64,000 nucleotides of DNA from Pedobacter foliorum (lineage in GTDB: Bacteria > Bacteroidota > Bacteroidia > Sphingobacteriales > Sphingobacteriaceae), in assembly GCF_013266735.1 (NCBI RefSeq), contig NZ_JABSNU010000010.1:120453-184452 (forward strand), written 5' to 3'. Of this stretch, positions 8,571 to 17,537 are shown piece after piece (position 1 is the first letter of the stretch; every line of letters starts with the position of its first letter). The notes under the pieces are model-generated. The model ran no database searches. It saw only the letters and a list, made by a program, of their open reading frames with translations, and had not been told where the DNA came from. The position numbers were made by a program, and so were the translations under genes.

Positions 8571-8972
8571 TTAGTGTGTTTCAATTTTTATAGGATTGCT
8601 CAGGATTTTATGAATAGGGCATTTATCTGCAATCTGCATCAAACGCTGACGCTCTTCGTCTGTTAACGTACCAATCAGTTCAATTTTTCTGGTGATGGTA
8701 GTTTCCTTATTCATGTCCTTTTCATCACAAATTGCCAGTTCTACTTTTATTCCATCAAGGTTGTATTGTTTACGATCTGCATACATTCTAACTGTAATGG
8801 CTGTACAGCTGCCCAGGCTAGCCAAGAGCAACGCACCTGGTGTCATGCCTTCATCTGTTCCGCCAATGCTTTCGGGCTCGTCAGAATAGATAAAATGGCC
8901 TCCTGCGTAAACTTTAGTTTTATAATGAGATCTGTCTAGCTCTGTAATTGCGGTAATTTGAGTATCTGCCAT
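8571..8972 (-). CDS. OsmC family protein
   Basis: This 133-residue cytosolic protein has the OsmC/Ohr fold with its two reactive cysteines, Cys56 (LGSCTAITVRMYA) and Cys118 (DKCPIHK). Family members reduce organic hydroperoxides with thiol cofactors. The TDEGMTPGALLLASLGSC segment is a typical OsmC signature. Length matches the family. It is probably a single-gene unit, convergent with the receiver gene and divergent from the small orphan at 9128. Whether it is an Ohr-like peroxidase or another OsmC subgroup cannot be settled here. Confidence 0.9.
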   Translation of the reverse strand: MADTQITAITELDRSHYKTKVYAGGHFIYSDEPESIGGTDEGMTPGALLLASLGSCTAITVRMYADRKQYNLDGIKVELAICDEKDMNKETTITRKIELIGTLTDEERQRLMQIADKCPIHKILSNPIKIETH

Positions 8973-9127
8973 GTTTTATGTGTTGTGCAGATAAAGCTAC
9001 AATTAAATTTAAGTATTCACATTCCTAAAATAAACATACAGAGTTAACAATAATATAGCAGGTACTTAAAATAGGAGAAACATATTATATCTTAATTTGT
9101 TATATGTGTAACTAACCAAATAACAGT

Positions 9128-9364
9128 ATGTTAAGTAGCTATTTAAATTTCAGATTCGATGTTCAGGGCAAGCCAATCAATGGATTCTGTATGCGTATAC
9201 AGGATGATTTCCACGAAACCTACGCTGTAATTGTAGATGGCTATCATTCGTTTTGCGTATGGTTAGATTCAACCTCAACCTGGAGATCATCTAAGCATAC
9301 TAGCGTTGAACCCACAGTATTAGAGCAGATCATCAGCAGGATAACCTCAGTAGAACCTTCGTAG
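9128..9364 (+). CDS. Small protein of unknown function (78 aa)
   Basis: I do not recognise this family. The product has 78 residues with no signal peptide or membrane helix. It reads as one small beta-rich domain (YLNFRFDVQGKPINGFCMRIQDD, ETYAVIVDGYHSFCVWLD), and the coding bias looks like that of its neighbours. It is expressed divergently from osmC and stops 6 bases before the convergent nucleoside-gate gene. A real gene is likely because the frame is clean and no competing ORF covers it. Confidence 0.6.
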   Translation: MLSSYLNFRFDVQGKPINGFCMRIQDDFHETYAVIVDGYHSFCVWLDSTSTWRSSKHTSVEPTVLEQIISRITSVEPS

Positions 9365-9370
9365 TATTAT

Positions 9371-10642
9371 TTATCCAAAAAACAAATAAGCTAAGCCAAT
9401 AGCTGTACATACGCCAACAAGATCGGCTAATAGCATAGCGCCAATCGCATAGCGCGTGTTTTTAATACTCACAGAGCCAAAATAAACTGCAATTACATAA
9501 AATGTAGTATCAGATGCACCCTGGAATATTCCAGAAAGCCTGCTTGCAAATGAATCTGGGCCATATGTTTCCATAGTGCTTACCATCATTCCTCTTGCGG
9601 CGCCACCACTTAAAGGTCTTATCAAAGCTGTAGGTAAGCCTTCAACAAATCTAGTATCAGCCCCTAAAAAAGCAAAAAAGCTTTTGATTCCGCCAATTAT
9701 AACGTCAAATGTGCCACTGGTACGAAGCAGACTTATGGCAACCAGCATCCCAACAAGGTAAGGAATGATTTTTATAGCGGTATCAAAACCATTTTTTGCA
9801 CCCTCAACAAAGGCATCGAAAACATCAATCTTTTTATATATCCCTCCAAGTACGATCAGTAGAAAAACCAATAGTATTAACCCATTGCTCAAAATACCTG
9901 AAAATGATTTTATCCCTTCAGCGTTAAGTGAGGTGATGTATAAAACCAACAAGGAAATGATGAAAGAAAGACTCAAAATCCATCCGATTACTACCGGTTG
10001 TAAAAGGTTGATTTTTTGTTTGAAAGAAACAATTAACATTGCAGCTATAGTACCCACAAAGGTTACGATAAGACAAGGGATAAAAATATCGGTTGGATTA
10101 GATGCATTTTGAGAAGCTCTTATAGCAATAACACTAACCGGAATTAAGTTTAAACCTGCCGCATGTAAACATAAAAACATGATCTGTGCATTCGAGGCTG
10201 TGTCTTTACTTGGGTTTAGTTCCTGCAAACTTTCCATAGCTTTTAGGCCAAAAGGAGTAGCTGCATTATCTAATCCTAATAAATTAGCGGAAAAGTTCAT
10301 GATCATATGACCCATAGATGGGTGTCCTTTTGGTATATCCGGAAATAGCTTGGAAAAGAAAGGCCCAACTATACGCGATAACAAACGAATACCCCCGGCT
10401 TTTTCAGCAATGCTCATAAGTCCGATAAATAAAGCCAGAATACCAATTAATTTAAGACATAACTCTACAGAAACCCAACAAGTTTCGATAATGCCATCTA
10501 GTTTTAAGGGGTTTGCAGGGTCACTGGCTTTGCCAATGACCATCCAGTTAAATATATCAGATTGTCCAAAAAAGAAACATTTTATAGAGGCTACAACAAT
10601 AGCTACAATAATAAAGCCTGACCAGATTCTGCTTAATGCCAT
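9371..10642 (-). CDS. Nucleoside-recognition (Gate) domain membrane protein, SpmAB-like
   Basis: This 423-residue polytopic membrane protein carries two Gate/nucleoside-recognition domains (PF07670), as if spore maturation proteins SpmA and SpmB were fused. The first has the NFSANLLGLDNAATPFGLKAM motif (SpmA-like) and the second has LIRPLSGGAARGMM (SpmB-like). Fused SpmA-SpmB proteins are common in non-sporulating bacteria. A transport role is assumed for the family, but the substrate is unknown. It lies 56 bases downstream of the S9 peptidase on the same strand and may be co-transcribed. Confidence 0.87.
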   Translation of the reverse strand: MALSRIWSGFIIVAIVVASIKCFFFGQSDIFNWMVIGKASDPANPLKLDGIIETCWVSVELCLKLIGILALFIGLMSIAEKAGGIRLLSRIVGPFFSKLFPDIPKGHPSMGHMIMNFSANLLGLDNAATPFGLKAMESLQELNPSKDTASNAQIMFLCLHAAGLNLIPVSVIAIRASQNASNPTDIFIPCLIVTFVGTIAAMLIVSFKQKINLLQPVVIGWILSLSFIISLLVLYITSLNAEGIKSFSGILSNGLILLVFLLIVLGGIYKKIDVFDAFVEGAKNGFDTAIKIIPYLVGMLVAISLLRTSGTFDVIIGGIKSFFAFLGADTRFVEGLPTALIRPLSGGAARGMMVSTMETYGPDSFASRLSGIFQGASDTTFYVIAVYFGSVSIKNTRYAIGAMLLADLVGVCTAIGLAYLFFG

Positions 10643-10698
10643 TAATTAGGGATAGTTTGTTTAACGATGTTAATGTATGGATTTAAAATAATATATCC

Positions 10699-13539
10699 CT
10701 AAGGCTTTTCATCAGTAAGTTCAAAACCCCATGTTTTACCCTTTTCGGTTGCAGGTATACCCTGAGTCATCCATGCAGGAGCTTTAGAACCTTTTAAATA
10801 GTAATCAAAAAACTGTTGTTCACGTATTTGTATGTCTTTTCTATTCTGACGCTTTACCAGATTATGTGCCTCGTTATTGTAATTTAACATCCATACCGGT
10901 TTGCCCAATCTTCTTAGACCTGTAAACATTTCAATTCCTTGGTACCATGGCACTGCACCGTCGGCATCGTTGGCCATAATTACTACAGGAGTAGATACTT
11001 TAGGTAAGGCAAATAAAGGAGAGTTTTCGATGTATAATTCTGGTTTTTCCCATAAAGTAGCACCAATTCTGCTTTGAGTTTTTTCGTACTGGAACTGTCT
11101 GTTCATACCACTTTCCCAACGCATACCACCGTAAGCCGAAGTCATATTTACTACAGGAGCACCTGCCCATGCGGCAGCATACATATTGGTTTTTGTAATT
11201 AGGTGAGCAACTTGATAGCCACCCCAACTTTGTCCCTGAATACCAATTTTACTACCATCAACCCAAGAGTTTTTCTTTAAAAACTCTACACCCGAATTGA
11301 TAAACTCTTCGGCAGATTTACCAGGATAACCATTTTCATAGCTAATATCAGGTGCAAAAACCAGGTAACCATTACTTACAAAATAAGAGATATTTAATCT
11401 TGAAGGAGTAGGAGCAGGTGCTTGATAAGTATATAATCCATCTGATAATTTCTCGTAGAAATATACGATCATTGGATATTTCTTAGCTGGGTCAAAATCT
11501 TCTGGTTTATACAAGATCCCATCAGATTTAAAGCCCTTAGGCGTTGTCCAGTTAACCAGCTCTGCAGTTCCCCAGTTGTAGTTTTGTTGTTGTGGATTGG
11601 TGTTACTTAATTTAACCTCCGTTTTCATATCAGTTGATACAAACACATTAGGAGAGTTGGTGTAGTTCGCTTTGTCGTAAATATAGCGTTCTTCGCCTCT
11701 GGCTTTACTTAAGTTTGAATATTTAAATTTAGCCATTACAACAAGTTCAGGACTTTTATTGTCGCCAATGTTTTTTCTGTAATAGCCATTTTCTTTAGTT
11801 ATGTTGTTAAAAGCATCAAGCAGGACTACTTCTCTTTTACTTAAAAAACGACTGTTAGAATCTAATTTTTGATAGCGGAAAGTAATGTTATTTTGTCTGC
11901 CATAACCATTGGTAATGTTTTGCGGTGCACCTTTTCCATCTGGAGAAAATTCCCAGATATCATATCTGTCGTACAATAGAACAGCTTTGTCTTCCTCAGT
12001 CCAAGCAGCAACGCCGTATGCGTCGGGTTGATCTGGTACATCATTTTCCTCATCAACTAATTTCACGCTAAGACCGTTATTTAAATGTGTAACCTTGGCT
12101 GTTAAAGTGTTATAAGTGTACCAGTTAGATGTCTTTTTGTCGAAATAAAGTACATACTTTCCTGATGGAGATGCTGTAGCATTCCCCATTAAGCCAGCAA
12201 TGATCTTTTTCCTTGCACCTGTTTTTGTATCAACCAAGTAATAATCCTTTATCGCATTTCCAGACCACTGAGATTGGATTCTATTCCCAAAATCTGTTGA
12301 TGCCAATACAAAGTTGGAGTTACCCTCATCAATCAGCTTCGCTTCAGGAAGTTTTGGATCTGTTAAAGGCACTACTTTTACATCGCTGTTAAATATCTCA
12401 ATAGAAGTTAAATAAGTTCTCTTAGCTTCTTTATCAGCATTTTTTAGCTGCATTGGCTGTAAGTAATCATCCTTATAGCTCCATACATCAAGCTTTGCAT
12501 GTTCAAAATCGATAAGCGTGGTGTCTTTTGGCTTTTTGATAGGAGCGATACCGAAAAATAGTTTTGTACCCTCTTTGCTAAAGTTCAATTTTCCATCACC
12601 ACTAACAGCCCATTTCGCAGGGATGCCCGGTATTTCATTGTCTACCAAAATTTGAGCAGTATCTAATGATGGCGAATTGTAGTAAATGAAATAGTCTTTA
12701 ATTTCAGCTTTTTCAGGACTTCTTTCGCCAAGAAATGCTACCGATTCACTTTCGTCGTCAAAAACAAAGTTTTTGAAGTTTCCTTTTCCACTAACTAATG
12801 TTTTAAGCGTGCCTTTGTCTGTGTTTAACAAAAAAACTCCTGTTTGTGCAGCTTTATCTTTTTTTGAACCTGTACAAGCGAAAACAAGCTGTTTGCCGTC
12901 TTTACTAAAAATATATTCACTTACATATTTAAAAGTACGCTCAGTACCTGTTGTCAGGTTCCTGAAAACAAGATCAGAGCCTTCTTTATCATCTTTTTTT
13001 GTGGAGTCCTCATCTACAAAGAAGTCCGAATCGTTATCTCTTTTGTCAGTACCGGTTACAGTTGCTTTTTTTGAGGTATCTATTGGTTTTTCTAATTGGT
13101 AAGCAAGTAGCGCCAAGCCATTTTCCGGTAGTTTGAACGATTTTACGCGCGCAACTTTTACAATAGCGAGATTGGTTAGGTTGGCTATTCCCAGTGAGTC
13201 CTTAGGCATCTCTTCCGGTTTTTTCTTTTTAATTTTGGCTTGTCTTATAGCAGAGTAAAACGGTTTAATTGCAAAAGCAGCAAATTTAGAATCGGCACTA
13301 AACTGTGCGCTTTCTGCTCTGTTTACTTTGGTTTTTACATTAGTAAGCAAGTTGGTTAGGTATAAGTTTGCATCTCCCTCTTGAACAGCAATTCCGTATG
13401 CTGCCCAATTCCCATTGTTTGATAATTTTCTTGAAGCAATAGATTCCCATGTATCATACACGGAATGGTCTAGCGGTTTCTTCTGCGCAAAACTGATTGT
13501 CGTAAAAAATAGGAGAGAGAGAATTAGATATTTCTGCAT
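10699..13539 (-). CDS. S9 family prolyl oligopeptidase-like peptidase, secreted
   Basis: The protein has 946 residues with a signal peptide (cleavage near SFAQ, residue 18). Residues about 20-640 read as a WD/beta-propeller-like region and about 650-930 as an alpha/beta hydrolase. The catalytic triad is visible: Ser771 in GQSWGG, Asp860 in NDADGAVP and His892 in NNEAHNL. Such enzymes cleave oligopeptides, often after proline or alanine, in the periplasm. Length is above the usual 700 residues because of an extended propeller. A TAnnTTTG element lies about 90 bases upstream. A nucleoside-gate gene follows on the same strand. Confidence 0.9.
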   Translation of the reverse strand: MQKYLILSLLFFTTISFAQKKPLDHSVYDTWESIASRKLSNNGNWAAYGIAVQEGDANLYLTNLLTNVKTKVNRAESAQFSADSKFAAFAIKPFYSAIRQAKIKKKKPEEMPKDSLGIANLTNLAIVKVARVKSFKLPENGLALLAYQLEKPIDTSKKATVTGTDKRDNDSDFFVDEDSTKKDDKEGSDLVFRNLTTGTERTFKYVSEYIFSKDGKQLVFACTGSKKDKAAQTGVFLLNTDKGTLKTLVSGKGNFKNFVFDDESESVAFLGERSPEKAEIKDYFIYYNSPSLDTAQILVDNEIPGIPAKWAVSGDGKLNFSKEGTKLFFGIAPIKKPKDTTLIDFEHAKLDVWSYKDDYLQPMQLKNADKEAKRTYLTSIEIFNSDVKVVPLTDPKLPEAKLIDEGNSNFVLASTDFGNRIQSQWSGNAIKDYYLVDTKTGARKKIIAGLMGNATASPSGKYVLYFDKKTSNWYTYNTLTAKVTHLNNGLSVKLVDEENDVPDQPDAYGVAAWTEEDKAVLLYDRYDIWEFSPDGKGAPQNITNGYGRQNNITFRYQKLDSNSRFLSKREVVLLDAFNNITKENGYYRKNIGDNKSPELVVMAKFKYSNLSKARGEERYIYDKANYTNSPNVFVSTDMKTEVKLSNTNPQQQNYNWGTAELVNWTTPKGFKSDGILYKPEDFDPAKKYPMIVYFYEKLSDGLYTYQAPAPTPSRLNISYFVSNGYLVFAPDISYENGYPGKSAEEFINSGVEFLKKNSWVDGSKIGIQGQSWGGYQVAHLITKTNMYAAAWAGAPVVNMTSAYGGMRWESGMNRQFQYEKTQSRIGATLWEKPELYIENSPLFALPKVSTPVVIMANDADGAVPWYQGIEMFTGLRRLGKPVWMLNYNNEAHNLVKRQNRKDIQIREQQFFDYYLKGSKAPAWMTQGIPATEKGKTWGFELTDEKP

Positions 13540-13629
13540 AATATAAATGGTTGTTTTATCCCTGGTTAGTTCTGGAACCCTAAAAATTAGAAAATTTTAA
13601 GACATATCACTATTGTATATCAAATTTTA

Positions 13630-13637
13630 CAAAAATA
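13630..13637 (-). promoter_or_regulatory. -7 promoter element for the S9 peptidase
   Basis: On the minus strand the sequence reads TATTTTTG, a full match to TAnnTTTG, 90 bases upstream of the S9 start codon. No convincing -33 element is seen. Confidence 0.4.
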
Positions 13638-13693
13638 AGTGTGTTTTTAACGTGAATTTGGGCTTATCCTTAAGTATTTTGCTATAAGGCGCT

Positions 13694-13776
13694 CGTCATC
13701 CTGAATTTATTTCAGGACCTCACACTAGCAAGGTTTTCTTTCTCTTGAGAGGTCCTGAAATAAATTCAGGATGACG
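13694..13776. repeat. Nested palindromic intergenic repeat (REP/BIME-like), copy 1
   Basis: Bases 13694-13721 and 13749-13776 are exact reverse complements (28 bp) around a 27-base spacer. Each arm holds a smaller palindrome, TCCTGAA-TTTAT-TTCAGGA. A second copy with nearly the same arms lies at 36372-36453. The arrangement, two oppositely oriented copies of a short palindromic unit between genes, is that of REP doublets. It lies between the S9 peptidase start and the yidC terminator, in a 361-base stretch (13540-13900) that otherwise holds only a promoter and that terminator. Confidence 0.8.
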
Positions 13777-13843
13777 GGGTGCATATGGAGCTGTTCTGAA
13801 ATACCTGCATAAAAAAAACACCTACATCACAAACACCTACATA

Positions 13844-13882
13844 AAAAAAGCCTGCATCAATATTATTGATGCAGGCTTTTTT
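13844..13882 (-). terminator. Strong terminator downstream of yidC
   Basis: GCCTGCATCAATA (13850-13862) pairs with TATTGATGCAGGC (13864-13876), flanked by an A-run on the left and a T-run on the right, so it terminates on both strands. It lies just past the yidC stop codon. Degenerate copies of the CCTGCAT/CCTACAT word with A-runs lie just to its left (13804-13843). Confidence 0.85.
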
Positions 13883-13900
13883 GAAAAATATAGTTAAGAA

Positions 13901-15706
13901 CTATTTGTTCTTTTTCTGTTGAATTTGAGCTTGTTGTTGTTGACGCATATAGTCTTCTAACTTAGCACTGAATCTTGATTTCTTTTTCTCTGCAACAGGT
14001 TTTGTTTTGTTTTCCTGAAGTGTTCTATGGATTTTCTCATCATCTACCATAGATTTAATCAAGAACTGTTGAGCAAACGTTAGCATGTTGGCTAGGAAGT
14101 AGTAATAGTTCAAACCTGAAGGGTAGCTATTTAATACACCCAAGAATACGATTGGCATAATGTAACCAATGTATTTCATTTGGCCGGTTGCACCAGAAAT
14201 CTGATTGTTAAAATAAGTATAGATTAATGTGGAAATAGTCATCAGGATACACATTAAACTTAAGTGATTACCCAGAATAGGGATGTTTACACCAAACTTG
14301 ATGAAATCATCATATGTAGAAAGGTCCTTCATCCATAAAAAGCTCTCGCCTCTTAACTCAAATAAGTTAGGGAAGAAGAAGAAGAACGCCATTACAAATG
14401 GTAACTGTAGCAACATTGGTAAACAGCCACCCAATGGATTTACACCCACTTGCTTGTAAAGTTTCAAATATTCTTGTTGCAATAATGTTGGGTTATCTTC
14501 ACCTACTTTTGCTTTAATTTCATCCATTTCAGGTTTTAAGATTCTCATCTTAGCCATTGAAAGGTATGATTTGTAGGTTAGCGGAGACATTGCCACCTTT
14601 AGCATAACGGTAAGCAGAAGAATAATTAAACCATAGCTCCAACCAAATCCCTCAAGGAAGTTAAATACAGGCAACACAATAAATCTGTTGATGTATTTTA
14701 ATGGCCAGTATCCCATATCAACTTGTTTCTCTAATTCATGCCCTTGAGCTTTTAAAGTAGAAAACTTGTTGGTTCCAAAATAGAACTCCATTGAATAGTT
14801 TTGAGCAGCTAATTGGTTAAACGTAAGTTGCATATTAGCACCATACCATTTAATTTGGCCTGGCTGAGTACTCACTTTAACTTCAAGATCACCTTTATCA
14901 AAAGGAACTGTTGGAATTAGTACTGCCGAGAAGAAGTGTTGTTTGAAAGAGAACCATTCTATTTTTCCTTCTTTTAATTCTTCTTTCTCATCTTTAGCAA
15001 CACTTAAATGGTTAGGGTTTTCGCCAGCATATTTGTAATATGGAGCCGAATGTTCCTGCTCTTTTTTACCTGATTTTTCTTGCTCAAGTAAAGTAGCTTC
15101 CCAGTTTAAGGTAATTGTATTGTTTTGAATAACCTGGTTTAAACCATTTAGGTTGATATTGAAACCAACTTTACTGCTGTTTGGTTTTAAATCGTAAACG
15201 TACTCAATGTATTTATCTCCAGAGTAATTGGCACGCATGTTAATGCTGTTGCCATTTTTAGAAGCAGTAAAGTACAAATCATTGGTGCTTACAATTTTGC
15301 CACCTATATTAAGGTTTAAACCAAATTTGTTTTGGTCACCATCAAATAATATTACCGGTTTACCATCATAAGTTTTTTGTCCTTTAACTTCTGCAGAAAG
15401 GATTTTACCACCTTTGTTGGTAAGCGTTAATTTTAAATTCTCATTTTCTAAAACGCTGGTTTGCACTGTGCCTGCGATGTTACCACCAAAAGGACCTTTT
15501 AATGCAGCCGAATCAACAGCTGGTATTGCAGCAACGGTAGCTGCAGCAGGAGTAGCAGTGCTATTAGCTGTTGCTTTCTTTATAGAATCAGCAGCAATTC
15601 TTTCATTTTCTTTTTTCATTTCAGCCTCACTTGGCTTGAAAAAGTAAAAAGAACCTGCCAGAACAATCATGATCAGGAATAATCCTGTAAACGTATTTCT
15701 ATCCAT
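13901..15706 (-). CDS. yidC: Membrane protein insertase YidC
   Basis: This 601-residue protein has an N-terminal membrane helix (TFTGLFLIMIVLAGSFYFF), a large periplasmic beta domain (about 55-340) and a C-terminal Oxa1/YidC core of transmembrane helices (about 350-560, including MSPLTYKSYLSMAKM and NPLGGCLPMLLQLPFVMAFF). The tail is basic and Gln-rich. YidC inserts and folds inner-membrane proteins alone or with SecYEG. The length is typical for Gram-negative YidC. It starts 20 bases after pyrG on the same strand, so pyrG-yidC is one transcription unit ending at the hairpin near 13.86 kb. Confidence 0.96.
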   Translation of the reverse strand: MDRNTFTGLFLIMIVLAGSFYFFKPSEAEMKKENERIAADSIKKATANSTATPAAATVAAIPAVDSAALKGPFGGNIAGTVQTSVLENENLKLTLTNKGGKILSAEVKGQKTYDGKPVILFDGDQNKFGLNLNIGGKIVSTNDLYFTASKNGNSINMRANYSGDKYIEYVYDLKPNSSKVGFNINLNGLNQVIQNNTITLNWEATLLEQEKSGKKEQEHSAPYYKYAGENPNHLSVAKDEKEELKEGKIEWFSFKQHFFSAVLIPTVPFDKGDLEVKVSTQPGQIKWYGANMQLTFNQLAAQNYSMEFYFGTNKFSTLKAQGHELEKQVDMGYWPLKYINRFIVLPVFNFLEGFGWSYGLIILLLTVMLKVAMSPLTYKSYLSMAKMRILKPEMDEIKAKVGEDNPTLLQQEYLKLYKQVGVNPLGGCLPMLLQLPFVMAFFFFFPNLFELRGESFLWMKDLSTYDDFIKFGVNIPILGNHLSLMCILMTISTLIYTYFNNQISGATGQMKYIGYIMPIVFLGVLNSYPSGLNYYYFLANMLTFAQQFLIKSMVDDEKIHRTLQENKTKPVAEKKKSRFSAKLEDYMRQQQQAQIQQKKNK

Positions 15707-15726
15707 TATTGTTAATTAAACGCGTA

Positions 15727-17343
15727 TTATTTTGTTTTCTTCTTCGCAAACTCCATCGCAGCGGCGACAAATTTAACAAAAAGTGGGTGAGGATTTGCAA
15801 CTGTTGATTTTAATTCTGGGTGAAATTGTCCGCCAACAAAGAAAGGGTGGTTTTTAAGCTCAACAATTTCTACCAGATTACTGTCAGGATTGATACCTGA
15901 AGCAATCATTCCTGCTTCTTCAAACTGATTTAAATAAGCATTGTTGAACTCATAACGATGTCTGTGACGTTCGGTAATGTGTTGTTTTCCGTAAGCAGCA
16001 AAAGCCTTAGTACCTTTTTTAAGGTCACATGGATATGAACCTAAACGCATGGTACCACCTTTGTTAGTGATGTTTTTCTGATCTTCCATCATATTGATTA
16101 CCGGATGCTCAGTGTTTTCATCAATTTCGGTAGTGTTCGCGTTTTGTAGTCCAAGTACATTTCTGCCATACTCAATAACAGAACATTGCATACCTAAACA
16201 AATTCCAAAGAAAGGAACGTTGTTTTCTCTTACGTATTTAATAGCGTCAATTTTTCCTTCGATACCTCTGCTTCCAAAACCTGGAGCAACAAGTAAGCCA
16301 TCTAAATGGCCAAGTTTTTCTTTGACATTATCAGGATAAACACCTTCTGAGTGGATGTATTGAACACGTACTTTACATTCGTTCTTAGCACCTGCATGAA
16401 CAAAAGATTCAGTTATAGATTTATAAGCATCTGGTAACTCTACATATTTACCAACAACACCTATTGTTACTTCTGAAGTAGGGTTTTTTAAACGACCAAG
16501 GAAATCTTTCCAGCTTTCCATATCAGGTTCATTTTTATGAGCTAGTTTTAATTTAGTTAAAACTGTTTTGTCAAGCTGCTCTTTCATCATTAATAAAGGA
16601 ACTGAATAGATTGATGATGCATCAATAGATTCGATTACTGCATTAACGTTTACATTACAGAACAAGGCAATTTTTTTACGGATGTCTTGATTGATATGAT
16701 GCTCAGTACGGCAAACCAAAATATCGGGTTGTATTCCGTATTCCAATAAAGCTTTAACAGAGTGTTGTGTAGGCTTGGTTTTTAACTCACCGGCTGCGGC
16801 AAGGAATGGAACCAGGGTTAAGTGAATAACGATGGCATTGTTAGCGCCTTCTTCCCACTTGAACTGACGTACAGCCTCAATGAAAGGAAGTGATTCGATA
16901 TCACCAACAGTACCGCCCAATTCAGTGATAACAATATCGTATTTACCGGTCTCGCCTAAAATGCGCATGTTTTTTTTGATCTCATCTGTGATATGAGGTA
17001 CAACCTGCACTGTTTTACCAAGGTACTCACCTTGTCTTTCTTTGTTAATTACATTCTGATAAATACGACCAGTAGTAATGTTGTTAGCCTGCGTGGTTGG
17101 AACGTTTAAGAAACGCTCATAGTGACCAAGGTCAAGGTCTGTTTCTGCACCATCTTCGGTAACATAGCATTCGCCATGTTCGTAAGGGTTTAGAGTTCCC
17201 GGATCGATGTTGATATACGGGTCAAACTTTTGAATGGTTACACTGTAGCCGCGTGCTTGTAATAGTTTGGCTAATGAAGCGGAGATGATGCCCTTACCCA
17301 AAGAGGAAGTAACACCGCCCGTAACAAAAATATACTTAGTCAT
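15727..17343 (-). CDS. pyrG: CTP synthase
   Basis: This 538-residue enzyme makes CTP from UTP, ATP and glutamine. The N-terminal synthetase domain starts with the P-loop-like GGVTSSLGKGI (9-19). The C-terminal class I glutamine amidotransferase domain shows its triad: Cys382 (GICLGMQ), His508 and Glu510 (FHPE). Length matches the family. A full TAnnTTTG element lies about 65 bases upstream, and the leader contains a 10-bp hairpin that could be regulatory. yidC follows 20 bases downstream. Confidence 0.97.
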   Translation of the reverse strand: MTKYIFVTGGVTSSLGKGIISASLAKLLQARGYSVTIQKFDPYINIDPGTLNPYEHGECYVTEDGAETDLDLGHYERFLNVPTTQANNITTGRIYQNVINKERQGEYLGKTVQVVPHITDEIKKNMRILGETGKYDIVITELGGTVGDIESLPFIEAVRQFKWEEGANNAIVIHLTLVPFLAAAGELKTKPTQHSVKALLEYGIQPDILVCRTEHHINQDIRKKIALFCNVNVNAVIESIDASSIYSVPLLMMKEQLDKTVLTKLKLAHKNEPDMESWKDFLGRLKNPTSEVTIGVVGKYVELPDAYKSITESFVHAGAKNECKVRVQYIHSEGVYPDNVKEKLGHLDGLLVAPGFGSRGIEGKIDAIKYVRENNVPFFGICLGMQCSVIEYGRNVLGLQNANTTEIDENTEHPVINMMEDQKNITNKGGTMRLGSYPCDLKKGTKAFAAYGKQHITERHRHRYEFNNAYLNQFEEAGMIASGINPDSNLVEIVELKNHPFFVGGQFHPELKSTVANPHPLFVKFVAAAMEFAKKKTK

Positions 17344-17360
17344 GTTTGTGAATTTCTGAT

Positions 17361-17389
17361 ATAAAAACAGTTTTTAACGCTGTTTTTAT
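17361..17389 (-). promoter_or_regulatory. Hairpin in the pyrG leader
   Basis: ATAAAAACAG (17361-17370) is the reverse complement of CTGTTTTTAT (17380-17389), a 10-bp stem with a 9-base loop. In the pyrG transcript it lies between the predicted start site (near 17400) and the ATG, ending 17 bases before the start codon, and is followed by a short U-rich run. It could be an attenuator or a translation-control hairpin; this is inference. Confidence 0.4.
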
Positions 17390-17406
17390 TGTTTTTGTAC
17401 GGGATA

Positions 17407-17414
17407 CAAAGTTA
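17407..17414 (-). promoter_or_regulatory. -7 promoter element for pyrG-yidC
   Basis: The minus strand reads TAACTTTG, a full match to TAnnTTTG, 64 bases upstream of the pyrG ATG. No clear -33 TTTG is seen. Confidence 0.5.
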
Positions 17415-17537
17415 GCAAATAAACCGAAGCTTTAAGGCTCTTTTTTTAAATATTCGTAAAGGAAAAAATGTTTTAATGAAATTGTAAAGATAATAGGCCT
17501 TGTAATTGCTGAATAACAATTATATAAGGAGGCCTAA

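Noticed and set aside
13694..13776. CRISPR repeats
   Set aside because: The two arms are inverted, not direct, and there is only one spacer; no array and no cas genes.
13804..13860. Tandem repeat of CCTACAT/CCTGCAT words
   Set aside because: The copies are uneven and separated by A-runs; I treat them as degenerate sequence beside the terminator.
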